From Macrostomum hystrix (taxonomy: Eukaryota; Platyhelminthes; Macrostomidae), in contig CATNEN010000038.1 of the NCBI GenBank assembly GCA_950097015.1, positions 1,550,001-1,614,000 of the forward strand: 64,000 bases of DNA. The letters run 5' to 3'. Position numbers and translations under genes: made by a program. Under the pieces are notes generated by a model that saw only the letters and a program-made list of their open reading frames with translations, was not told where the DNA came from and ran no database searches. Below, one piece after another: positions 1 through 12,700 of this stretch (the first letter of the stretch is position 1; each line of letters opens with the position of its first letter).

Positions 1-3000
1 AAACCGGCTGCCGTTCGGGCAATACAGCCTACTGAAGGGCACTGAGAGCCTGCGACTGAAGGACGGCGACTTCGTGTTCAACTGTGTCAGCATCACGGAT
101 GCCGACGAGCTGATGAGATCGCCACCGACTGTCAATATCTCGATTCTAAGATCGACGCTTTCTTCTATACTGTTTGTGAACGCCTTTCTTCTGAAGCCTC
201 CGACCGGTGAGTTTGCAGGGAATCGAGACAACATTGCGATTCAGACTTTGTAATTTCCATTGGAACATATCACCATCCGTAGAGCGTGGCGCCCACCCGG
301 AGGCCACAGCCTGGGAGACAGTTCGCCATTATCAGCGCGTCCCGACTGGCACCAAGAAGGCCAACAGTAGAGCTGGCAGCTTCTTAGGCCTTGTCGACTG
401 TAACGAAAAACGCCTGCCGATTGACGGAGGACGCGTCACTCTGCAAGAGAAGACACCGTTTTTTAAAAAGCGGTTTTTAGTCCAACTGCCTCCAGGTGCC
501 TCCCTTCTGCTGCGACCCTCTCGACTGAATCTGCTTGGCAATGCCTTCAATGTGCAGATTGAGCCCTACAGCGGTCAGTCCGAGACGTTTCACGAGCTGG
601 CAGAGTCAGGAAATTTGAGCTGCTCGGATGCTCTTTGGGGCTACGGGGGCATTGTGTGCCGGTCCAGTTTTCAACATTACTGTCTGCCGGGCGATGAAGA
701 GGCGTGTAGGTTCGACCGTGTGCTAGTCAATGTCGACCTGGGGAGCAAGCGAAAAGACAGCAGCGCTCTGGCCTGGCACACTTACTCGGAAACAGGTGAG
801 TGAAGATGAAGATTAGCACTTTCATATAATGGACAGATAAATTACTGAAGATTAACAGGGATAGGCAATATTTCGCCGGCGTGCCTGATGCGGCTGTCGC
901 AGTTCCCACATCCAGCCTCCTGACCTCTTCTAGCACCTGTTAGCCCTTCGGCTGAACATACGATCATCGAAGATGTAGGAGATTTGGTGATTATATTAGG
1001 AGATACAATCGTCACCTAGCACTCGCATTCGAGTATATTTCCTCAGAGCCGTTTTGCCCCTTCTCTCTAGGTCTCTCACTCGCTGAGCAAGCCTGCAGGT
1101 GTTTTGGCCCATGGATAAAGCAATATTAATGTGTGCATAGTACATGAACCATCTCACAATACGTAATTTACATATCATTTCTCCCCGTATCATCTCTTCC
1201 CTGTCTTATTTCCCTATATTTTAATTCGTATCTATCCCTATCTTAACTGTCCCCTGTCTCATCTCCCCTGTCTCATCTCCCCTGTCTCATCTCCCCTGTC
1301 TCATCTCCCCTGTCTCATCTCCCCTGTCTCATCTCCCCTGTCTCATCTCCCCTGTCTCATCTCCCCTGTCTCATCTCCCCTGTCTCATCTCCCCTGTCTC
1401 ATCTCTCCCGTGTCTCAACTCTCCCGTGTCTCAACTCTCCCGTGTCTCAACTCTCCCCTGTCTCATCTCCCCTGTCTCATCTCCCCTGTCTCATCTCCCC
1501 TGTCTCATCTCCCCTGTCTCATCTCCCCTGTCTCATCTCCCCTGTCTCATCTCCCCTGTCTCATCTCCCCTGTCTCATCTCCCCTGTCTCATCTCCCCTG
1601 TCTCATCTCCCCTGTCTCATCTCCCCTGTCTCATCTCCCCTGTCTCATCTCCCCTGTCTCATCTCCCCTGTCTCATCTCCCCTGTCTCATCTCCCCTGTC
1701 TCATCTCCCCTGTCTCATCTCCCCTGTCTCATCTCCCCTGTCTCACCTCCACCTGTTTCATCTCTTCGCAGCCATAGCAGTCCTCTGACGTCTGTGGCTC
1801 GCGAGATTAATTTGCGACCCCTGCAATTGTACTAGTAGAGGTCATTTCATAATCATTATTATAGCTTTCATACTAGGCCAAAATTTTAATTTAGCGAAAC
1901 AGCAAGCAACAAGAAGCTTAATATTTGTCTGTTGAATTCTAACTATTTCTTGCAGAGAAGAAGCTAGTTTTGCCAATAACAGTCTTTGTGCAGGCAGTTT
2001 TTGCGAAGACAAAAGATCAATACGAAGTTGTGCAGCCTATGATTGGTCAGGTTGATACGGTTTTGCAGGTGCTGGAATCAATTAAAAATCTGACAAAATA
2101 TGAAATGACTGGATGGAATCCTATCTTGAGACGCGAGAAAATGAGGGCAAAGGTAAGCTTGCTTTACTCTCCCATCAGTAGCGGTTTTGTTTCAGTATTT
2201 CCAAAAATGTTTCATATGAGGCCTTTGTGGTATATCTAGATATAACAGAGGGTTTCAAGGTCAGAAGTTCGATTGTTTTTCAGTTCACCCAGCTGTTAAA
2301 TTGGAACTAGCATCAGCTGGGGTGGGTGCGGCGTTCCCCCAGTCCATGGACTGAACAGCTGTACACAAACTGCGGATGCACCCACGCAGCAATAGCTTGG
2401 GGCAGTGGTAATAAATTAGTATCGTTTATATCTGGAATAAGATGAGAATCTGATGGTTGTACGAGTAAGTTCTAGAAAATCAATGGGTTTTATTGATTCA
2501 GTCATCAAATCCTTAGCTAGCTCGTTTCGCCACATCCTATTCGTTAAGTTCAACTTACCGCGCGCTTAAATAAGTAAATGTAAACTTAACTCAAGTAAAC
2601 TCAAACAAACCTGCTACTGCAGATGACTGCTTTCGATAACTGCAACGCAACATTCTATAGCAGCCATTTCGGGGGAACTACTGAGCGGCTCATTAGAATG
2701 ACGGCCAACAAGTGCTTTCGAAGGCTTCTTGAGCTCACAACTCATGTGTACTTGAACTGCTACCTGCCATATAATCCAGTGTCCATTGAGATTGCTACGA
2801 TAAACACCTCAGTCTATGCCCCTGTTTACGATCCATCACTGGTAACTTACCTGTGCGTCATATTCGAGGCTGTGATTGACGAAAGACCGCGTGCTATCAA
2901 CAAGTGGGAGGTAGCGCGCACGCTGCGGTGGCTGCGTTCGCGCCTCATGATGTCCATCTCCACAATTGACCTACCGACAGCGGAGAATCAGGGCTTCGGG

Positions 3001-3354
3001 GACAGGCCCGATTACCACGAGCTGAACACGGATCCGTCAGGAAAGCGAAAAATTGTCGGCTTTGAGCAGAAGTACATCGGACACAGTCCAGTGCACAGTC
3101 CTAATCCGCACTTTAAGCCGCTTTTTAGTTCTGACACCCCAGACAGAATTTTGCGACGCAACCGCTACCTGGCCATCTATGTGTACGCGAGACCCAACAG
3201 CCAGCGGAGGCAAGGGAGACCCGGCCCTCTATCGCTGATCGCTTTTCGAGTTGACGGCTTCGATGGGAAAGGTCGAATGGAATGTCGTGATTTCTTCGGA
3301 ATAGAGAAGCCCACTGCCAGCCCGGGCATTGTGGATCGTGTGATTCCTTTTTGA
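1..3354 (+). CDS. Gene 1: 3' part of an unrecognised paralogous gene (four exons)
   Basis: Exons are 1-206 (continues from upstream), 283-795, 1956-2152 and 2623-3354, with stop at 3352-3354. Junctions are GTGAGT/GTAAGC donors with AG acceptors, and phases 1, 1, 0 keep one frame. I do not recognise the family. The identity of the gene rests on its paralogue at 8347-17141: shared blocks are [35 protein letters not shown] and CLPGDEEAC, then an ELPT/DLPT-x3-NQGF block and a RYLAIYVYARP block near the C-terminus. Four cysteines (LSCSD, IVC, and two in CLPGDEEAC) are conserved and could form disulfides in an extracellular domain. The 5' exons lie outside the window. The last exon carries in one piece what gene 2 splits into two exons. 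Gene structure is well supported; function is unknown. Confidence 0.8.
1246..1745 (+). repeat. Minisatellite, 14-bp unit, in a gene 1 intron
   Basis: About 35 near-identical copies of CTCCCCTGTCTCAT fill the middle of the 796-1955 intron, with slightly diverged units (CTCTCCCGTGTCTCAA) at 1405-1450. The sense strand is almost pure pyrimidine. Three open frames across it are repeat artefacts. The array ends in a CTCTTCGCAG that resembles a 3' splice site, but the paralogue comparison puts the true acceptor at 1955. Confidence 0.95.
2237..2412 (+). mobile_element. tRNA-derived SINE copy (palindrome-core family)
   Basis: Contains a box-B-like AGTTCGATT, then CAGTTCACCCAGCTGTTAAAT, a GCTGGGGT block and the core CAGTCCATGGACTG. 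The same order of blocks occurs at 60240-60520. This copy lies in the gene 1 intron 2153-2622, in sense orientation, and has lost most of its 5' head. Confidence 0.75.
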
Positions 3355-3519
3355 GGCTGGAATCACAATAAGGATTCATAAGGATTCACTGGAATCACAA
3401 TCCTCCTTTCTATTCTAGGACTTTGGATAGAAATATGGAAAATCATCAGGATAAACTTAAGAACCAGCCTAAATGAGAGACCAGATTGAAATCTTGATAG
3501 ATATAAAATGGCAAAGAGA

Positions 3520-3640
3520 TAACCAAATATAACCAATATAACCAAATGAAATATAACCAAATGAAATATAACCAAATGATTTACCGAATGATTTAAACTA
3601 ACGATTTAACGGATGATTTAACCAAACGATTGTTAAATCG
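3520..3640. repeat. Short degenerate tandem repeat
   Basis: Irregular repeats of ATAACCAAATGAA and a derived GATTTAAC unit follow the stop of gene 1. AT-rich with no coding signal. It may form part of the 3' UTR or flank. Confidence 0.6.
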
Positions 3641-3684
3641 GGTGTTAGCTATTATTTTATATATTCACAAGCATCGCTTGTGAA

Positions 3685-4035
3685 CGTGCCATACTGAAGC
3701 TACGTGGCTCCAGTTTGCCTCTCGCACCACGAACCCTAAGTTCGATTCCACGGCGAGGCCACATTTATTTGGGGCGCAGCCGCGGAGAGAAGGCTTGGGG
3801 GCTTGTCGTGCAATTTACGCCCTTAAGGGCCAACCTCCAAGGCACAGTGAGAGTGTACACTGCCTGACGATGAGAAAGTAAGGGCAGATGTACACCACCT
3901 GTGTGAGCGTATGCCTGCGTACGGTATCTGTGTGCGTGTGTGCTCAAGAGTCAGCGAAATAGGCGGAATTGCCTCCTCGCTGGCTGCGGGTCGAGTGTCA
4001 CCAAATGATGTGCCATTGCCTGCAGCCCTCCTGCA
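3685..4035 (+). mobile_element. tRNA-derived SINE copy (second family)
   Basis: A tRNA-like head with box B (AAGTTCGATTCCACG at about 3738) is followed by a body with CTTGTCGTGCAATTTACGCC, AGTGTACACTGCCTGACGATG and GATGTACACCACC. The body recurs in gene 2 intron 3 at 13735-13850. The head sits where a Pol III internal promoter would be. I read it as a SINE and not a working tRNA gene because no complete cloverleaf is visible. Confidence 0.65.
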
Positions 4036-4469
4036 ATTATTATAATATTATTATTATATATTATTACCACATACGCTCGAACATACACACTAACACAAGG
4101 ATGCGCACAAGCAGCCAGGTGCTATCGAGGCCTATAGGAGCTCACCATTGCTATCGCGCACCTTCAGTGCAGAGACCAATTAAGTGCATTACTTGTTTGG
4201 CCGCTAAAAGCTTTATTTGAGCAGAAGTACCACTAATATAGTCGAGAAGGTGATTCGAACCCACGTTTCTTGCACACTTTTAACTTTTATCTCTGCGCGA
4301 GGAGACAGTAAAAAATGTTGTGCTTGTTGTTGGTTTTGTTTTAAAGTTGAGGGATTCAATGAACCAGAATGTGCTAAAATATTTTTATACAGATTAAATG
4401 CGAATTCAATAGGAAATTCTTAAGCTCTTGTGCAAGCAGCAGCAACAACATAGTACGCTGTCATGGAGT

Positions 4470-5190
4470 CTAGTGCAGCGTCACAGGGCGCGGATGATGT
4501 GGCCTGCGAGCTGGAGTCGCCGATGGCGCAGAAGTTCGCTTGGCCGGGCGAGGGAACTCGCTGATCGCCGATCTTGAAGGCGGCGCGCAGCAGACCAGCG
4601 AGCCACGCTTGAGCGAGTCCGTCAGCGTCCAGGTCACGGCGTTGTACAATAGGATGGTCCCGATCACCGCCCGAAATAACGCCACCCTCTGACGGTCAGG
4701 TAGGGCCTCGGACGGCAGAACGGTCCTCACGGAGCAGAAGGCCGTCATGCAAGCCAGCGGCGACGCCGCAAATCGTCACGAGCGTCGGGTACCAGACCGC
4801 CGAGGTAGACGAACTGCTGGCATCTTGGGAGCTCAGTTGCCTGCCCGTCAGCGCCTCGGCGGTAAATTGCAGCCTCAATGTCGCCCGGCACGCAGAGCAC
4901 TACAGTCTTCTACTTGTTGATCACCAGGCCGACGCTCGCCGCAGCGCCAACCAGACTGTCCAGCTGGCGCTGAGCGCCCTCGACGGTCGAGGACAGCAGG
5001 GCGAGATCGTCGGCTAGCCAAGCACGCTGAGCCGTTTCTCTGTTTGACGTCGACCCACGCGTCGCCGCAGCAGAAGGCCATCGTCGTCAGTCGGAAAAGC
5101 AGTTCGCAGCATCCAGTCAAGCACCAGGATGAACAGGAACGGCGCCAGCGTATCCCCCTGGAGCACCCCGGAGGATGTCTGCAAATATAA
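4470..5190 (-). pseudogene. Decayed non-LTR retrotransposon reverse transcriptase fragment
   Basis: Reading the minus strand across shifted frames gives LQGDTLAPFLFILVLDWML (the QGD-x-LAP-FLF block of LINE reverse transcriptases). It is followed by a LADDLALLS block in place of the catalytic (F/Y)ADD box, a GLVINK-like block, and QQFVYLGGLVPD with downstream thumb/connection-like sequence. Several stops and frame changes interrupt it, and neither endonuclease nor a 3' tail is visible. The blocks are most like RTE/CR1-type elements; the clade is not settled. It is a 5'- and 3'-truncated dead copy, more GC-rich than its surroundings. Confidence 0.75.
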
Positions 5191-5505
5191 TAAGTCAAAT
5201 ACTACCGCACGCTCAGAGCTCAGGAATATAATTGTGCAAATATCTGTTCTTCAACTCATAGAATGATCAAAACTATCGAACATATAAATTTTTATAATAA
5301 GAAATTCACTACTGCGAGTAGCTATAGCATTACATTTTTAAAACCTTTTTAACATTTAACAACTAATAGAAAACACCAAATTATGTGTACATCTTCTGAA
5401 TAGCTTCTAAACAAAGCATGGGTGCTTATGGAAATGATTAAAATGTGAATGATCTCTGTGACTTCAAAGGAAACAAACAAAAAATATTCACATACAATCG
5501 CTTCG

Positions 5506-7115
5506 ATTCTCTCTGCCACAATTCTCCATTTTGCGATTCTCCTTGCTGCGATTCTCCTTGCTGCGATTCTCCTTGCTGCGATTCTCCTTGCTACGATTCT
5601 CCTTGCTACGATCCTCCTTGCTACGATTCTCTCTGCCACAATTCTCCATTTTGCGATTCTCCTTGCTGCGATTCTCCTTGCTGCGATTCTCCTTGCTGCG
5701 ATTCTCCTTGCTACGATTCTCCTTGCTACGATCCTCCTTGCTACGATTCTCTCTGCCACAATTCTCCATTTTGCGATTCTCCTTGCTACGATTCTCCTTG
5801 CTACGATCCTCCTTGCTACGATTCTCCTTGCTACGATTCTCTCTGCCACAATTCTCCATTTTGCGTTTCTCCTTGCTACGATTCTCCTTGCTACGATTCT
5901 CCCTGCTACGATTCTCCTTGCTGCGATTCTCCTTGCTGCGATTCTCCTTGCTGCGATTTTCCTTGCTACGATTCTCCGTGCTACGATTCTCCTTGCTACG
6001 ATTCTCCTTGCTACGATTCTCCTTGCTACGATTCTCCTTGCTGCGATTCTCCTTGCTACGATTCTCCTTGCTACGATTCTCCTTGCTACGATTCTTCTTG
6101 CTACGATTCTCCTTGCTGCGATTCTCCTTGCTGCGATTCTCCTTGCTGCGATTCTCCTTGCTACGATTCTCCTTGCTACGATTCTCCTTGCTACGATTCT
6201 CCTTGCTACGATTCTGCTTGCTGCGATTCTCCTTGCTTTGATTCTCCTTGCTACGATTCTCTCTGCCACAAATTTCCATTTTGCGTTTCTCTTTGCTACG
6301 ATTCTCCTTGCTGCAATTCTCCTTGCTGCGATTCTCCTTGCTGCGATTTTCCTTGCTACGATTCTCCGTGCTACGATTCTCCTTGCTACGATTCTCCTTG
6401 CTGCGATTCTCCTTGCTGCGATTCTCCTTGCTGCGATTCTCCTTGCTGCGATTCTCCTTGCGACGATTCTCCAAGCAACGATTCTCCTTGCTGCAATTCT
6501 CCTTGCTACGATTCTCCTTGCTGCGATTCTCCTTGCTGCGATTCTCCTTGCTGCGATTCTCCTTGCGACGATTCTCCTTGCTGCGATTCTCCTTGCTGCG
6601 ATTCTCCTTGCTACGATTCTCCTTGCTACGATTCTCCTTGCTACGATTCTCCTTGCTACGATTCTCCTTGCTGCGATTCTCCTTGCGATGATTCTCCTTG
6701 CTGCGATTCTCCTTGCTGCGATTCTCCTTGCTGCGATTCTCCTTGCTACGATTCTCCTTGCTACGATTCTCCTTGCTACGATTCTCCTTGCTACGATTCT
6801 CCTTGCTACGATTCTCCTTGCTGCGATTCTCCTTGCTGCGATTCTCCTTGCGACGATTCTCCTTGCTGCGATTCTCCTTGCTGCGATTCTCCTTGCGACG
6901 ATTCTCCTTGCTGCGATTCTCCTTGCTACGATTCTCCTTGCTACGATTCTTCTTGCTACGATTCTCCTTGCTGCGATTCTCCTTGCTACGATTCTCCTTG
7001 CGACGATTCTCCTTGCTGCGATTCTCCTTGCTGCGATTCTCCTTGCTGCGATTCTCCTTGCTGCGATTCTCCTTGCTACGATTCTCCTTGCTACGATTCT
7101 CATTGCTACGATTCT
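5506..7115. repeat. 1.6 kb minisatellite, 15-bp unit, open in several frames on both strands
   Basis: About 105 copies of ATTCTCCTTGCTRCG. A variant block containing CTCTGCCACAATTCTCCATTTTGCG recurs near 5511, 5631, 5751, 5841 and 6261, so the left end has a higher-order period of about 120 bp. Because the unit length is a multiple of three, long frames exist on both strands (608 codons plus, 646 codons minus). They are repetitive and I do not call them genes. Confidence 0.95.
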
Positions 7116-7689
7116 CCTGCAGCAAAATTGGCTGCCAAACGTTTGAGTGAAGTAGCCAAGGCATGGATTGTTTATCAAACCTATTCTCGCAGGGCTCATG
7201 TGGCAAGTGCTGCTATCTGGAGAAGGCGGAAGTCTCGTAAACTTGGCTGCCCCAAGACGTACTATAATTAGCCAGCAATGCAAGCTCAAGACAGACGAGT
7301 TGCATTCAGCAGCAACTCACCAAGGATTAGGTATTTCAGTGAGTGCCTGCACATTGTGGGTCGAGCTTATCGCCATTTCTCCCAGTAGTTCCCAGTCGGC
7401 AAGATCTGTTAATTTATGTGCTTGACTACAACGGAATCGTCCAATTGCCGCCGCAGTCGCTGAAGATTATTTCCCCACTGCAACGATTGATTGATCTTTG
7501 TGTTTTTGCTTTTCCCCAGCGACTCTGAGTGTTCCATGTTAGCCAGCCCAATAACTGTGGAATAAATTGCGTTCAACAGCGCAAGCAAGCATTGCGTTTA
7601 CTGCCTTTGAAGTCAGACGACATTTCAGAAATTCGAACAGAAACAATTTGAGAACCAAATCACTATTCGAACCTGAAACATTGGCGGAA

Positions 7690-7805
7690 GCGAAATTAGT
7701 TCAGTCCATGGACTGGGGGACGCCACACCCGCCCTCAATTACCCCAGCTGATGCTGGTACCCATTTTAAGAGCTTGGTTGAACTGAAGCAATTCAATCCA
7801 TCCAT
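7690..7805 (-). mobile_element. SINE fragment (palindrome-core family)
   Basis: On the minus strand it reads GGTACCAGCATCAGCTGGGG, a GTGTGGCGTCCCCC block and CAGTCCATGGACTGAAC, matching the 60240-60520 copy. Head and tail are missing. It lies upstream of gene 2. Confidence 0.7.
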
Positions 7806-8346
7806 TTAGTTGCTATTGGGAAATCAGTTAAGTCTAACAAACTAGGAAAGCAGATGTAAAATATCCAAGAATTAACATATTGACTGATTTCGATTAAATA
7901 CCGCACATCCGGGTATCTGAGCCAATAATTGAGCTGCTAGGCCGATGCAGCTGCAGCTCTGCCTCCAATTGGCTGGCAGAAAGGCCATCGTGACTGCAGG
8001 AATTAAGCAAATCAGAAAACTGGACGAAAACTTGATAGCATCAGCTGCTGGCACTCTGGCTTGCGAGTATTAAACTTGCTCACAACACTGAGATCGAGCA
8101 GCGATCATCAAACTAGGGTACTATACGCCAAGCCAATATTCAATTTAGCTGCGTTCCTTCGTTACTTGGTCTGGTTGTGAGTTCTGAGGCAAGTTTCATG
8201 TGCGCGGCTCTCCGAGGGTACAACGAGGGTCGCGCCGGCTTGTCTGGCTACAGCTGGAGCTTGTAGCGAATGCAGATTGCTGAAATACAGGCTTGGTCCA
8301 TTTAACTTGCTATTCTCAACAGATCCCCTCCCTGGACTTTCAGAAC

Positions 8347-9624
8347 ATGACCACCGCGACTGTCTATGGTACAGGCCAGTCTGGGCTGGTGTACTCTCTG
8401 TTGCTGATTCTGACGGTCGGCAGTGCCGCGGAAAAGCCGCGGGTCTCCCTGGAAATTGCAGAGCGAGTGCTGCAGGAGACAGGACGAATCGACCTGGCCG
8501 ATGCTATGCACCGCAGGCTGCTGTACAACCTGCCCGCTTCCGGGTGAATTTCTGGAAATCTCCTTTTATTTATCCACCTGCCTCATCACAGCAATTGACC
8601 ATTATCCACCTGCTTCATCACAGTAATTGACCATTATCCACCTGCTTCATGACAGTAATTGACCATTATCCACCTGCTTCACCACAGTAATTGACCATTA
8701 TCCACCTGCTTCATCAGAGTAATTGACCATTATCCACCTGCTTCATCAGAGTAATTGACCATTATCCACCTGCTTCATGACAGTAATTGACCATTATCCA
8801 CCTGCTTCATCTGAGTAATTGACCATTATCCACCTGCTTCATCTGAGTAATTGACCATTATCCACCTGCTTCATCTGAGTAATTGACCATTATCCACCTG
8901 CTTCATGACAGTAATTGACCATTATCCACCTGCTTCATCACAGTAATTGACCATTATCCACCTGCTTCATCAGAGTAATTGACCATTATCCACCTGCTTC
9001 ACCACAGTAATTGACCATTATCCACCTGCTTCATCACAGTAATTGACCATTATCCACCTGTCCCAAAGATCTTAGCAGTCCTGAATCGATGGGTCTCACG
9101 CACGAATTGGAATATAATTCTTAAGTAACAGTAGAGCTGTTACTTAAGGCAAACAAAAGACTTGCGCCTCAGAATAGTTAAAAAACTATACAGTCGGTGG
9201 ATGCCCGTGTACTAACTGATACATTCCGTATTACCAGCGTGTTCCGTCTCCCAAGATTTGACCCAGAATTGAACTAGAAAATGTCAGAACCTGAATTCGC
9301 ACATGTTTACACAAGAAGCTTGCAGGTGTGAGCGGGTTATCGAATTCAAACCAATTTCTTATTTGGCCAGCTAGCACTGTTGCGGGAGGGGCGGCCCTGG
9401 AGCCACTTGACCTTCGAGCTACCAGGGTTGGAGACGATGGGAGATTCAACCGAGCTAGGGTATGACGAATTCCTCTCCTCCATAAATGTAGCCAAAAAAT
9501 GAGCCAGACCTGCGCATTGTCATTTATAAAGGTCTCCGGTCCATGAAATTCGATATGCACCAACAGATAGATAGATAGACAGATAGATAGATAGATAGAT
9601 AGACAGATAGATAGATAGATAGAC

Positions 9625-9655
<31 letters not shown>

Positions 9656-9656
9656 C

Positions 9657-9711
<55 letters not shown>

Positions 9712-12700
9712 CAGATAGATAGATAGATAGACAGATAGACAGATAGACAGATAGACAGATAGATAGACAGATAGACAGATAGACAGATAGATAGACAGAT
9801 AGATAGTTAGAGCCGCAGGCTAGCAGACAGTGCACCCATGATACAGAAAGCTACATTGTATTTGCTATTTGCAGCACTGAGGGCGGCCATACAGCAGACA
9901 CCTTGCCCTAAAACTCGAAAGCCTCCAATGTGAAGTATTTCATTAACAGACCGGCTCCCTGTCAGTAAAATGGTTACTATAAAGCTGTGCACTGTACTCT
10001 AGCGTCTAGCGAACGAGCCGCGACCACAAAAAGTTCGATTGGTGGACAGTTCTGATCACGCAGTCAAAGCGTGGTCTCTGTTGGACTTTTTCGGCAATTT
10101 CGCAACACTGAAAAATTTTATTCCAGAGCTTCGTCTGTTAGATCTGCAACAGCATTTCTCTCCGGCACTAACACGGGCTTGCTCGATAAACTGCACACAC
10201 TCACACTTCACACTCACAGACAGAAGTCCTGTGCTTCAACAATTTGCTATCATTTTGCATCTTTTACTCAGATTTAGATCTAAAAACCCGTTTGATAATT
10301 GAATTAAAGTTGTTTGACGCTAGATAACATTATTGCAGTTGCATTGTAGTTCTATTGTATTTCCATTGTAGTTCCATTGTGGTTCCATTGTGGTTTCATT
10401 GTGGTTCCATTGTGGTTCCAGTGTGGTTCCATTTTGGTTCTATTGCAGTTCCATTGCAGTTCCATTGTATTTCCATTGTAGTTCCATTGTATTTCCATTG
10501 TATTTCCATTGTAGTTCCATTGTAGTTCCATTGTAGTTCCATTGTAGTTCCATTGTAGTTCCATTGTATTTCCATTGTATTTCCATTGTAGTTCCATTGT
10601 ATTTCCATTGTAGTTCCATTATAGCTCCATTGTATTTCCATCGTAGTTCCATTGTGGTTCCAGTGTGGTTCCATTTTGGTTCCATTGTGGTTCCATTGTA
10701 GTTGCATTGTGGTTCGGTTGTGGTTCCAATTTAGTTCCATTGTGGTTCCATTGTGGTTCCATTGTGGTTCCAATTTAGTTCCATTGTGGTTCCAATTTAG
10801 TTCCATTGTGGTTCCAATTTAGTTCCATTGTGGTTCCAATTTAGTTCCATTGTGGTTCCAATTTAGTTCCATTGTGGTTCCAATTTAGTTCCATTGTGGT
10901 TCCATTGTGGTTCCATTGTGGTTCCATTGTGGTTCCATTGTGGTTCCATTGTGGTTCCATTGTGGTTCCATTGTGGTTCCATTGTGGTTCCATTGTGGTT
11001 CCAATGTAGTTCCATTATTCATTGCACCAGAGCAGTGCACCCGAACATAAAGGCACCTATTAGGATGAGAGGCGGGCAAACCTGGCAGGCAAAAATTCAC
11101 TGACCCAAAAGGCAAAGCTGTGGCTGCACTGACAAGCTCTGGACCGCCTCATCTGAGGGTACTCTTGTTCCTCCCTTCGCTTCAGTCTTTACTGCCGCAT
11201 TAATTTCAACTGACCAGCACCAAATTAGGAGGCATTAGTCAGTCCGCCCACGCACACTGGCTCGAGACCTCCAAACATCATCAAAATGCAGGGCTGCTTA
11301 GGACACACCCAAACAACCCTAGCGGTTGTAGGCAGATCTGCTAGGAGGCTTTGGGTTCGGCAACTGTTTGCTGTGTGGGCGCGGAGTCCCCAGACTGTAG
11401 ATAAAAGCAATGGGCGCAACTCGCTTGTCCACAGATAAGAATTCTTGATGCATGCCCAGCAACTGAGCACTTCCCTCACTATAAGCTAATTGGTTCAAGA
11501 TCTGGTTTGCCAACTGCTTGCAGTGGCGGCCTTAAAATGGCGAAGTCAGTAGACAGTAGTATAGCACTGTTAGACACTAGATTTATAAATTTTAGACACT
11601 GGGATAGAACTGTTAGACACTAGGATAGAATTATTAGACACTAGGATAAAACTGTTAGACTCTAGGATAGAACTGTTAGACACTAGGATAGAACTGTTAG
11701 ACTCTAGGATAGAACTGTTAGACTCTAGGATAGAACTGTTAGACTCTAGGATAGAACTGTTAGACACTAGGATAAAACTGTTAGACACTAGGATAAAACT
11801 GTTAGACTCTAGGATAAAACTGTTAGACTCTAGGATAGAACTGTTAGACTCTAGGATAAAACTGTTAGACTCTAGGATAGAAGTGTTAGACACTAGGATA
11901 GAACTGTTAGACTCTAGGATAAAACTGTTAGACACTAGGATAAAACTGTTAGACTCTAGGATAAAACTGTTAGACTCTAGGATAGAACTGTTAGACACTA
12001 GGATAAAACTGTTAGACTCTAGGATAGAAGTGTTAGACACTAGGATAGAACTGTTAGACTCTAGGATAAAACTGTTAGACACTAGGATAGAACTGTTAGA
12101 CTCTAGGATAAAACTGTTAGACACTAGGATAGAACTGTTAGACACTAGGAGAGAATTATTAAACACTAGGATAAAACCGTTAGACTCTAGGATAGAACTG
12201 TTAGACTCTAGGATAGAACTGTTAGACTCTAGGATAAAACTGTTAGACTCTAGGATAAAACTGTTAGACTCTAGGATAGAACTGTTAGACTCTAGGATAA
12301 AACTGTTAGACTCTAGGATATAACTGTTAGACTCTAGGATAAAACTGTTAGACTCTAGGATAGAACTGTTAGACTCTAGGATAAAACTGTTAGACTCTAG
12401 GATAGAAGTGTTAGACACTAGGATAGAACTGTTAGACTCTAGGATAAAACTGTTAGACTCTAGGATAGAACTGTTAGACTCTAGGATAAAACTGTTAGAC
12501 ACTAGGATAGAACTGTTAGACTCTAGGATAAAACTGTTAGACTCTAGGATAAAACTGTTAGACTCTAGGATAGAACTGTTGGACACTAAAATAAAACTGT
12601 TCAATAAATTATCGAATGATCAGGTCAAAATTCCACAATTGAAACAAAACTCCAGGTCGGACAGGTTAACAATTGAGCACATAGGGGGTCAGATGCCGCC

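Noticed and set aside
1740-1775. CTCTTCGCAG at the end of the 14-bp array as the acceptor of the gene 1 exon
   Set aside because: The paralogue alignment and phase support the TTGCAG acceptor at 1955. The frame after 1770 does not resemble gene 2.
4245-4270. Minus-strand box-B-like GGGTTCGAATCACC
   Set aside because: No box A at a suitable distance and no recurring body, so it is not called as a SINE or tRNA.
5349-7289. Frames of 608 and 646 codons on opposite strands
   Set aside because: They lie within the 15-bp tandem array, whose unit length is a multiple of three. The peptides are pure repeats with no start or splice context.
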